Made by a program: the position numbers and the translations under genes
Notes under the pieces: generated by a model
The model's database searches: none
Seen by the model: the letters and a program-made list of their open reading frames with translations, nothing else
What the model was told of the DNA's origin: nothing
Shown here: positions 11,827 to 20,608 of the stretch, piece by piece
Position numbering within the stretch: position 1 is the first letter of the stretch
Layout of the letters: the number at the start of each line of letters is the position of its first letter
From: Symsagittifera roscoffensis
Taxonomy: Eukaryota > Xenacoelomorpha > Acoela > Convolutidae
Reading direction: 5' to 3'
Assembly: GCF_963678635.1 (NCBI RefSeq)
Contig: NC_087068.1
Span: forward strand, 1,552,001-1,616,000
Length of the DNA: 64,000 nt

Positions 11827-12044
11827 GACCTTGGAACCTTAGAACCTCCCTCAGCTTTTATCAATATAACCCATAACTTGCCGGAGAGCAGCTCTCCTGG
11901 CAAGTTCAAAGCCATTATAAAGAAATTTTTAACGGAGTCTCCGCGTAGGAGAAGAATAGATAGAAGGCGCCAGAACCCTGCCAGAAGAAGAGTGGGAAGT
12001 TCATGAGAACAGAACAGGCTGTGGTATGGAGAGAGCTGCTTTCA
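11827..12044 (+). other. Unique spacer between the repeat copies
   Basis: These 218 bp have no counterpart at the equivalent place in copy 1. If the flanking segments are LTRs, this would be the leader of the second unit. It contains a small stem (GGAGAGCAGCTCTCC at about 11,882-11,896). No primer-binding site is identified. Confidence 0.3.
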
Positions 12045-12248
12045 TGGAGGAAATCTGAACAGTAGTGCAGCGCTACGGGACACAGTTCATGTTGAAAAAA
12101 GGTCTCAACAGACCACTGATGCGGGAAATTCTTGACCAATTGCACGAATGGGATGGGAGATTGAATTAATTGTTAACTGATTCGGCCACTGATGAAAGTG
12201 AAGCGAACTCCGTGATCAAAACGACGCAAGAAGAAAAAAACGAAGAAG

Positions 12249-12581
12249 TTGTATACCTGTCCAGAACACAAAAATAGAACGATGCGATCGACAATGGTGA
12301 TCGACAAGATCAACGACATAAAGATGAAATTGGGCAACAAAGTGACGTTAAGAAAAACTGGGAAGACAAAAGTGGTTTCTGAACATTCAGCAAAGGCTAA
12401 AGTAAAGCGAATCGAAGATGTCATTGATATGGGGCAAGGCGATGACAGATTGCCTGGCACGTCCAGAACAATGACCAATGTAACGATGGTGCCACCCATC
12501 CTCGTGGCAGGATTAAGATCAGCCAGCTATAAGACCAAGAGGAGATACCCTAGAAATGGAAATATTCAGCCAATGTGGTGA
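12249..12581 (+). pseudogene. 110-codon ORF, copy 2
   Basis: Its predicted product is identical to that of 7,468-7,800. It is listed separately because it belongs to the deleted second copy. Function unknown. Confidence 0.35.
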
Positions 12582-13098
12582 AAGTACCCTTCGGCATTTC
12601 AGACCATCAATTATCAATCAGGGAAAGGGAAGCGTCATAGGACAGCTAACCCCAGTGGGATACAACTGATTGACAGTATCGGACCACGTCTCAATTGACG
12701 AACCCGCCGGTGGATACCGGGAAGTGATGAAGTACAGGAACTCAGCTAGAGCACAGCAAATCGCTCCAGAAAATAAAGATGCTATGGAATGTTACCTGGA
12801 AGAAATGATACAGGGCACGACGATGAAGCAAAAGGCGTAAGGAACCCTTGTCTCCCCAGAAATGCACGCGGAAACGGTGGATCAATTGGAGAGTTTGCCG
12901 TGGAGAGCAGTAGTACTACGGCACTTTGAAGAAGAAATGCGAATTACTCCGAAGATACATGCTCTAATAGCGATACCGTGTGTTACAAACTGAACAGAAG
13001 CATATTGGAAAATGGAGAGAAGCAACAGAAGTGGAAAAAAACAGGCAGAGTGAACTTATCGCAGACCGTCTAGAGCCAAATACTGTAGACTCGAGACG

Positions 13099-14036
13099 AT
13101 GGCGCCGATGTGCATAATCCGATACCCAAAACTCTTCGTAGCAGTGGATGTAAAGAACACAAGGATGATCGTGTATCAAGCCTTCTCCCTGCCAAAAGTT
13201 GCAAGACTTGCGAGAATGTCGGAGAAATCTTACGAGTTGCTCTGTAATATTTTTGCAGCAAGAACCAAGGACGAGTTAGAACCGATACTAGGAAAGAAGT
13301 TCATGGGAAAGGCTAGTGGGAACTTCAGTGACTTTGAAAGACACAAGCAGAGAAGATCAACAGCGACGGATTACAATAGAGCAGACGAGAATGATGAAAT
13401 CCACCGAGTGATGATGGAAGAACTGCAACCGCAAATAGAAGTGTCTTGGAAACGAAGTTGGAGAAGAATCATGTTAACACATAACGAGTTCCCATGCCAT
13501 TGTTTGCTAAACATATGGTGGTATCCTGGGCGAAGTAATCTGGTGTTGATCTGGGACTCTGGAGAGCTGCTCTCCATGGGATTACTAGACTCATCACATC
13601 CCATAACAATGGTGATAGTCGGAGTTATGATGGCGACTCGATGATTGGAAGCTCATGTTAAGGAGAACAATCGAAAGAAAGCAACACTGAAAAAAGAACA
13701 GTTAGAGGAGCTTGATTGTCTGAAAGACTTAGATCTTTTTGTAACAATGTGCAAAAACTTGAATACTCCGACGGAATTGAATAAAATATGGACCAGAAGA
13801 CGAATGATGCGAAGTTTCAGATTCAACATAACTACATGGTTGTACGAGTATGCCAAAAAAGGATTTGTCGAAGCACAGCAGAGTGTACAGTACGTATGGA
13901 CATAGGGTCAGAAGCTTTCAAACGAGCTTTTGAGCCAAATCGGAATGCAGTGACCACCGCAGTAAGGAGAACGTCGAAAAAGACTAAAACCGAGAGTTCG
14001 GAGTCTAAGTCACATGAGGAAGAGATGGAGCAGTGA
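13099..14036 (+). pseudogene. Gag-like candidate ORFs, copy 2
   Basis: Copy of 9,559-10,452 with a few substitutions. A 5-bp difference near 13,899 moves the end of the protein into another frame (13,788-14,036), which finishes with a strongly charged Lys/Ser/Glu tail (KKTKTESSESKSHEEEMEQ). In copy 1 the same tail is interrupted by about 214 bp. The charged tail may be the original C terminus. No known domain. Confidence 0.35.
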
Positions 14037-14512
14037 CAAAAGCTGAATGACAAGATGCAAAGGGAGAAAAATTAACAGAATTTAGAAGTCTTAGAATTTC
14101 TAAACGACGACAACCAAAAAAGGAATGAAAGAAGTGGTAACAAAAAAAGGGATAATAATTGTTTTTGTGGGAGAAAAACTCAAATGAGAAACCAAGCAAC
14201 TAAGCTTGAAATTGAAACTGAATGAAAGAAAAAATTTTAGTTTTTTTTTAATTTAAATGTTGTTGCTTTTTTAAACTTGCATAGTGATTTTTGTTAATGT
14301 TTTTAGAGACACTTACTATTCATTTAGAGAGGCATGAGGCATCAAAATTTTCCAGCCTGCATGATTGTTTTCAATAAACTAAGATGACTGTTCACTTTGT
14401 GGTGACATGAAAGACTTGAGTAATCTCTTGAAGAAGGAGATTGTTTCATTGTTCCTTCTAACCACCGAGTTCCTTAATTTTAATAATCAAGACCAATAGC
14501 AACATAATTTCC

Positions 14513-15222
14513 GAAGGGAGGAAGCATAGTAGAATAACTTTAGTTGTGGTTGGCAGGATTGGCCTGCGTCCCAATACTTTTTAAACTTTTAGTGGGAGAA
14601 TTGTCTGTTTCAGAGAAATAACCCTCTTATTTAAAAAACTGAACGATCTGAGTGAGGTCAGATATAACTGGTACTGGAAATTTTAAAATATTCTATTGTA
14701 AAGACACGTGACCTTTTTTTCGCGAAAACAGAAAAAAGCGCGAATATCAGAAGAAACTAACAGCAGATATCTGCCGAACGACATTAACAGCAGATATAGT
14801 TCTACTGTCAAAGTAGAAGAGCAATCCGAATTGTAAAGATGGTACCGCTACAATTGTTACGTAGTAGTTTTCGAGCCAACATCAACAAAAACACAGCTCT
14901 TCGAACTGATACAAGAATCCGGAAGGGCCTCGGGAAAGGACTGATTAATGAATTTTAACAAGTTTTTGCAACTTTTAAACAGAGAGTTACAGTCTTCTCC
15001 CGAGACACCTCCGGATTCTGGAATCCGGGCAACTAACAGTCTTATTTCTTCCCAAAAGTCTGGAAACGTCGTCCCGATACCCTTCCTGGTTCTCGGGATT
15101 CGTGTTGTAACGATTGCAGCGGCACAATCGTTTCAACTAGGAATGGTCTTCTGATAGTTGTTTTATATTTCAATCTCGATCTGTATCGCACATTTGCCGT
15201 TCACTGTTTTTCTCAACGAATT
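14513..15222 (+). mobile_element. Purine tract plus LTR-like segment, copy 2
   Basis: Same purine tract (14,513-14,524) and following non-coding segment as at 11,203-11,826. It is slightly longer because of local insertions. The repeat homology ends near 15,222, which is the likely outer end of the element. Confidence 0.45.
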
Positions 15223-16685
15223 CTGTTGTGTTTTTCGACATTTCAGTTGTCGAGAAATTTCAAATTGTTACGTGTCGTTCATACTTAAATCGACATTTTA
15301 AAAATCAGCTTGTCAGTCCAAATTAACCATTCTTGATTCGTTAAACTGAACACTTATCACCGTTAACTCGTAAAAACCATCAATCTTCTCAGTCAGGTGC
15401 AACAGAAAAAAATCAAATCCAAACTTGCATTTGGACTTATTCTGGTCGACTGTCACACCACATATTGAACTGGTTATAGTAGAGACGGTAAAAAGCAAAA
15501 GAAGCTGTGTTTAGAAGCTATCCAGTCGTTTTGGGACCTAGCTTTATTTTCCGTCGGTATGAACTTCCGGACGAATGTAACAGAATGAGGAACAAAAACA
15601 CATGAGATAGTGTCCCTGACTTTTGAGCCAATGGTTATAGGGCCTATTTTTCTTAACATCATATGTGACATAAGCGGACGACTGTTACCAAAGGAAAGAC
15701 GAACTTTACTATGAATGGTCTACCGCTAATACAAAAATACAAGAGATGTGAAAAGGCCGGTGTAGCTTTCTACACGATCAACCGCGATATAGCTAAAAGA
15801 ACAAGATGGCAGGCAAAAAAGTCTATTTCGGAGTAACCTAGTTACTTTAATATCATATGGTGCCATTCTGTGGAAGGCAAGCAAAATGTATCTTAGAAGG
15901 CTCGCAAAGGTACAAGAAACGGCTGTAAAAGATTATGGGAATTAATCGATTGCGATGTAAAACAAGACTTAAAAGATTGTCTCTTCTACCTTTGCCAGTT
16001 TTTACGAAATGCATGCACTTCTTGTTTTTTTTTGACATAATCAAAAACAGATTCAGCATCGAGTGTAAGCTGTTAGTCATATTAGGTGAAACAACGCAAA
16101 ATACACGAGCTAGCGAGTTAGGGTATATTAAACAAGATCAATGACAATAACAAGGCAAGTTAGCGATATCTGGTCCAGTGGAGTAATCCTTGCGAACCAT
16201 ATTGGGCCAAAATGAGCCTAAATTCAGACAAAATAAGTCACCCAAAAAGCAAAATAACATAAATATGTAACAGTTACTTCAAATAGAAAATTAATCTCGA
16301 CATTATTTGCTACTGGAGACTGTTATGTCTCTGTCAAAACTATATAAACCAACACAAACTCAAGAAATTTTTGCTAAAAAGTAAATTTCAAACGTTTTTG
16401 CTACTATGTGCATCGTCAGGATTGTTACAATAAACTAATCTAAATGACGAAAAAGCATCATATTACAAATGTTTTTTACGATATTTAACATACATTTTGG
16501 TTCTTAACCATCATGTTAAAAAATTAGCCAATCACAGTTGACCTCTAAATTACTATTACAATTTAAAAAATTTTAACATCTAAAATTAATTGAAAAGTTT
16601 TAGATTAAATTGTCTGGAAGTTTCTGAGTCATAATTTTGATTTAGACATGTACGTTTTAAATAAAAAACCAAAAACATTATGGGA
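15223..16685. other. Stretch without a recognised gene
   Basis: AT-rich DNA between the LTR-like repeat and the Penelope-like element. The part nearest 16,685 is probably the 3' untranslated end of the Penelope element, which runs leftwards. I see no conserved coding frame, array or RNA gene here. Confidence 0.5.
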
Positions 16686-17033
16686 CTAATTTTTCAGTAT
16701 AAACGCCCTGCTCCTAAACTCATCGCGCGTGTTCAAGCCCTGTTTCTCTTTCCTGATATGTATTGCCTCTAGTGTTAACAATTTTGTTTGGTTGTTTGAC
16801 CTATCTATAATTTCCCAATTAAGATCTGCGCTATTTCCCTCAAGTTGACATTGCTGAAGGTGGAGGCCTACCGGTGAGTCTGCTTTCTTATGTTCCTCAA
16901 TTCTAGTGGTCAAATGTCGAACAGTTTTTCCGACATAGGCGACATAGGTTGAAATGCATTCACTACATGACAGTTTATAAACCACTCTTGACTTGAGGTC
17001 TTTGAAAATGCTGTTTTTAGTGATGGTAAACAT
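16686..17033 (-). pseudogene. GIY-YIG endonuclease domain of the Penelope-like element
   Basis: A 115-residue frame encodes VVYKLSCSECISTYVAYVGK followed by TVRHLTTRIEEHKK. This is the C-terminal endonuclease of Penelope-like elements: a Cys-x2-Cys pair before the second half of the GIY-YIG signature (YVGKT), then the Arg and Glu-His region of the active site. The family nuclease nicks target DNA to prime reverse transcription. The domain itself looks nearly complete, while the RT upstream is broken. Confidence 0.85.
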
Positions 17034-17073
17034 GGTTCTAGTTTTCTTGTGATGAAAACCACTTGAACGTTAG

Positions 17074-18336
17074 TTAATTTTTGTAACCTGTTACCACGAT
17101 ATGGATTTGTTTACCTCTATTTTGCACCATCAGCATTGGGGGCTTCACATCCTCTGGTGGTTGAATTGACAAACATCTCTCACTATCAATGGGCTTGCCC
17201 TTATCCTCGATAATTTTGCACAAGGCGTATGAAGCCACCTTTGCGGACCAATTTTTAGGGTACTGATTTGAAAGCCATTGCGCCCTTATGTTGCCCCCAG
17301 TTAGATGTACTCCCAAATACACTGTGTACAGTGCCTTGGATAACACTACGCTTATACTGAGTTGGGGCGCAGCTTCTATAGTTCAGTATAGCCCCTGTAT
17401 CTGTTGGTTTTTGATACCAACTGCAAGTTAGACCCCTACCCTGCGATACACTTTTGTTCAAATCCAGGATTAATGTCCTCTAGAGTGAACTGCAGATTTG
17501 GATAAAGAGAATTGGCGGCTTCGAGGAGACAACTCGGCTCCCCTCTGACGGATCTAACAATGCAATCCACATACCTGAGGAACAATGTCATCTGAGGAGT
17601 ATTCTTCTCCTTGTTTTTAGCGCGGCAGCAGCTTTTAAAGTACCAGACTATCTCGGTTATTGATGCGTATACGCCTTCGGGTGTTTTTCTGCATTTTGGA
17701 TGATACCAGTTTCGGCAACTCTCGCATTCAACCCCCTTCGATCTCTATGTGACTTTCCTGCTGCAACATGGGCACAAACCGTTTTTGTCATTAATGTGCT
17801 GTGTCTCCGTTCCCACCGGTAGTTCTTGTTTTAGAGCAAACTCGTACTCTTTCAGCATAAGTTTGCCAGAATTACAGCGAGGGACGCGCCCTTTGCTAAA
17901 CCATCAACTTGCACATACCATGAATCATTACACTTGAAATATACTTTGCTGACCGCCATATTCAAAAGCCTTTCCATGGTTGCTCTTTGAATTTCAGGAG
18001 GACACTCTTGGCTGTACAGCTTCTGAAAAGCAATTTCAATTTCCTTGTTCAGGGGAACGTTGGTGTATTAACTTTTCACATCAAGAGATATTATGGTTTC
18101 ATCCTGATCTAGAGCAATGTTTTCAATTGTTTCTCTGGCATCTTTAGTATTGGTTTCTATATTGGCTCCATCGATGTTGTCAAATAACTTTGCAACCATT
18201 TTGTTAAGATTCTCATACGAGCTGCCTGGAAGTGATAGTACTGGTCCTAGGGGTGTCTCAGACTTGTGTACATTGGCTAAACCGTACAAACGGGCGGATT
18301 GACCCCTGTTGAACTCATTTTAGAATATAACTGATC
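17074..18336 (-). pseudogene. Penelope-like reverse transcriptase, C-terminal two thirds
   Basis: Minus-strand frames carry RT landmarks in order: LYGLANVHKSETPLGPVLSL (about 18,285-18,225), the motif A region SLDVKS with an in-frame stop straight after (about 18,070), then the conserved VDGLAKGASLAVILANL region with a frameshift (about 17,920-17,855). Next is RYVD followed by Cys (17,562-17,576), where family members have YVDD, and then the thumb region containing SWYQKPTDTGAILNYRS. Between the ILANL region and RYVD lies an inserted zinc finger, listed separately. The loss of the second Asp of YVDD and several stops mean no activity. Confidence 0.85.
17628..17774 (-). pseudogene. PHD-like zinc finger inside the Penelope RT
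   Basis: Between RT motifs B and C the minus strand reads CPCC, then about 11 residues including one in-frame stop, then VECESCRNWYHPKC, then about 17 residues and WYFKSC. The spacing (C-x2-C, C-x2-C, H-x2-C, then W-x-[C]-x2-C) is that of a Cys4-His-Cys3 PHD finger, with one expected Cys changed to Phe. PHD fingers in other proteins bind histone tails, and they also occur in some non-LTR elements. Here the finger would project from the RT between the palm motifs. The insertion joins RT sequence on both sides in consistent order. Confidence 0.7.
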
Positions 18337-18342
18337 ACTTAT

Positions 18343-19752
18343 AAAAGGTAGAAATTGATGGCAGATAACTACAGACCAATCAGTTTAATATCAATATGTT
18401 GCAACTTATTCGAAAAAATTGTTCGAAAGCATTTAATGGACCATTTCAATGAAAAAGGGCTAATAACAAATGCACAATACGGTTATCGATCTGGACGTTC
18501 ACTGAACTTACAACTCCTGAAAGTAATTGATGACTTCACCAGGGCAAGGGACAAACATGAAAATGTCGACGTGATATACTTGGACTTCAAAAAAGCCTTC
18601 GATTCGGTACCACACAAAAGACTAATCGGAGTTCTTAGACAGTACGGAGTAACTGGAAGAACCTTGAACTGGATAACAGACTTTCTTTCGGGACGAAAAC
18701 AGAGAGTGGTAATTAACGATTCAAGATCTTCATGGCAGCCAGTGAAAAGTGGGATACCCCATAGTTCAGTACTCGGCCCAGTACTGTTTTTGATATACAT
18801 CAACACAATGCCGGACAAAATAGCGTCAAAAATATATCTGTTTGCTGACGATGCGAAATTGTACCGTTAAATTGAAGACAAATTGGATGTAACATGCCTA
18901 CATGAAGATTTACAATCACTAGAAATTTGGTCAAGCCAAAGTCTTTTGTCCTTTAATATCGACAAATGTGTTCACATGACAATAAGAACCAAGAAAATGG
19001 ATAGGGAGAGGCTTTATAAAATCAATTGCGAAAACATTAAAGAAGTGCAACTCGAAAAAGACCTGGGTATCTGGCTTGACAACAAACTGACATTCGAAAC
19101 ACACATCACTAAAAAAGCCAATAAGGCAAACGGCATGGAAGCAGTAATTAAGAAAAAAGTAATTCACTAAAGTCAGGAAACAAATATTTTTAAACATCTA
19201 CAAATGCTTGATACGGCCACACCTCGAATTTGCGAACCTAATCTGGCACCCAAGATTGATCAAGCATCAAAAGATCTTGGAAAACGTACAAAGAAGAGCG
19301 ACGCGTCTCGTTGGTGGTATGCAAATTCTATCCTATTACGAACGCCTTAAAGAATTGAATCTATCATTGCTGGAATACAGAAGGAAAAGAGGGACATTGA
19401 TAGAAATGTATAAAATCTGCTATGGTTTGTTTGATAGGAATGCCACTGCGGGACTATTCGAGCGGAATGATAGGGATTCTAGAGATAACGCATGTAAAGT
19501 AGTAGTACGCAAAGCAAATCTAGAAATGCGAAAAAATTTCTTCACGATAAGAGCACCTCTCGACTGGAAAAATCTGCCACAGGAAACAGTGCAAAGCAAG
19601 ACCATCGACGAATTCAAGTGGAAACTGGACAAACATTGGAAAGCGATTGGAATTGATATAAACGAATTCGAACGGAGATAGGAAAAAAACATTTGAAATG
19701 ACCACAAGAGGCACTGCCTAATAGTCATAAAAACTTGACTAGACTTGACTTG
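18343..19752 (+). mobile_element. 5'-truncated CR1/L2-like LINE nested in the Penelope element
   Basis: The LINE lies on the + strand, opposite to its host. It is flanked by a 6-bp duplication ACTTAT at 18,337-18,342 and 19,753-19,758. It starts inside the RT domain (5' truncation) and ends in a short repeat tail of ACTTGACT type, as in CR1/L2-like elements. Removing it rejoins the Penelope frame around the conserved region upstream of LYGLANVHK. Confidence 0.85.
18355..19681 (+). pseudogene. Non-LTR reverse transcriptase fragment
   Basis: Frames at 18,355-18,870, 18,883-19,170 and 19,208-19,681 together form the RT and C-terminal part of a CR1/Jockey-group ORF2. Landmarks are NYRPISLISICCNLFEKIV, VIYLDFKKAFDSVPH (motif A), SGIPHSSVLGPVLF (motif B), YLFADDAKLYR (motif C, FADD intact), and the tail motif LIWHPRLIKHQKILENVQRR. 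The endonuclease domain is missing because of 5' truncation. A stop at 18,868 and frame changes near 19,168-19,208 disable it. Confidence 0.9.
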
Positions 19753-19780
19753 ACTTATCTCGTCTCTTTTAATGGCTAGT

Positions 19781-20205
19781 AATTTGTGTTAAGTTCCTTC
19801 TCAATTTTCAGTAAATTTTCATCAGTGGTTTTGTATTTTTTCACAAACTGAGCAGATTGCAACAAGGATTACGGCTTTGATTCATACGTTTGTTTCCTCA
19901 TGCAAATACCAACCCCCTTATCAAAAGGCAAAGCCAGCAACCCATTATCTTTGAGATATTTCCTCGTTTTTTCAACGGCTTTGTCTCTTGGGGTTTGCCT
20001 TAGGTTTTTTGCATATGCCTTTGCCGCGGCTTCTATTTCACATAAAGTTTCACCAGATGTTTTTTGATTTTTCAATTGTGATAGGAAAATGTTGATATCC
20101 GCCAAAAAGTGTGTCTCGTTAAATTTTTCGCTAATCGGATGCTTCGGGCCCATTGATAGCACTTCATGTACCCATCCAGGTAGTTCAATATTATACGGAG
20201 AATGG
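19781..20205 (-). pseudogene. N-terminal part of the Penelope-like RT protein
   Basis: Minus-strand frame with LPGWVHEVLSMGPKHPIS and, further on, LLALPFDKGVGICMRKQTYE, the usual pre-RT region of Penelope proteins (conserved 'LSLGPKF' and 'DKG' motifs). The reading frame stops near 19,790. Upstream sequence is missing because of truncation at about 20,205. Confidence 0.8.
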
Positions 20206-20369
20206 AATCAATAAAACTTCTATAATGGGAGAACTTTAACTATTTTGTCAGTGAATAGAGCTTGAAATCGAGAACCAGACTTGGCAATTAATTCTGTAAA
20301 TTGTTTTTTTTTTGAACTCATAAAATTTTTAGGCCGGAAATTCATAATAGCAAACTCCAGGACTTCAAA
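20206..20369 (+). repeat. Partial duplicate of ERG intron 1 / exon 2 boundary
   Basis: Bases 20,206-20,369 repeat 21,150-21,286 with few changes. The copy includes the end of intron 1, the AG acceptor, and the first 37 bases of exon 2 (reading RKFIIANSRTSN), then diverges and soon stops. About 28 extra bases are present near 20,282-20,309. It lies upstream of exon 1 and directly abuts the truncated end of the Penelope element. Confidence 0.9.
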
Positions 20370-20532
20370 CTCAAATGGTCTTTGGCAAACTGAAACTCAG
20401 GACTAATATCCCTTGGGCGTTTGCCCTAAATTCTGTATTATTATTGTTTTTTTTATAATACCAAAAGTTGTTGATTGTGACTGATGGGTTTTGTAATAGT
20501 CATATTTTCAGATCTTGTGAGACTGCTATGAA
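20370..20532 (+). promoter_or_regulatory. Region just upstream of the ERG start codon
   Basis: The 163 bp before the ATG contain T-rich stretches but no TATA box or initiator I can defend. If there is no upstream non-coding exon, the promoter must lie here or within the adjoining mobile elements. Not resolved. Confidence 0.2.
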
Positions 20533-20608
20533 ATGCCAATACGAAAAGGTCATGTAGCACCCCAGAACACGTTTGTGAATTACATCATCAGAAAATTTGA
20601 AACTCTAG
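20533..20608 (+). CDS. erg: ERG exon 1: PAS-cap
   Basis: Encodes [20 protein letters not shown] and a few more residues, nearly the same as the N-terminal cap of vertebrate ERG channels, which slows deactivation by contacting the gate. The ATG is chosen because the match begins exactly there. Donor GT at 20,609; ends in phase 1. Confidence 0.93.

Larger units (their letters stand above)
12045..15222 (+). repeat. Long direct repeat, copy 2 (internally deleted)
   Basis: A second copy of 7,264-11,826 in direct orientation. It lacks the 1,241 bp equal to 8,199-9,439 (junction at 12,979/12,980) and about 214 bp equal to 10,450-10,663, and a 5-bp difference near 13,899 changes the reading frame. 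It also has small differences in the LTR-like part near 14,650-14,760 and 15,013-15,030. After about 15,222 the two copies diverge. Confidence 0.9.
16686..20205 (-). mobile_element. Penelope-like retroelement, broken, interrupted by a LINE
   Basis: On the minus strand, reading from 20,205 down to 16,686, are the pieces of a Penelope-like element. They are an N-terminal segment before the RT (20,205-19,781), RT motifs (18,336-17,470), a thumb region (about 17,460-17,255) and a GIY-YIG endonuclease (17,033-16,686). A LINE is inserted at 18,343-19,752. The 5' end is truncated at about 20,205, exactly where a duplicated piece of the ERG gene begins. In-frame stops, frameshifts and an altered catalytic YVDD (here YVDC) show that this copy is inactive. 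Confidence 0.9.

Noticed and set aside
18068-18302. Plus-strand frame opposite the Penelope RT
   Set aside because: It is the shadow of the minus-strand RT frame carrying LYGLANVHK.
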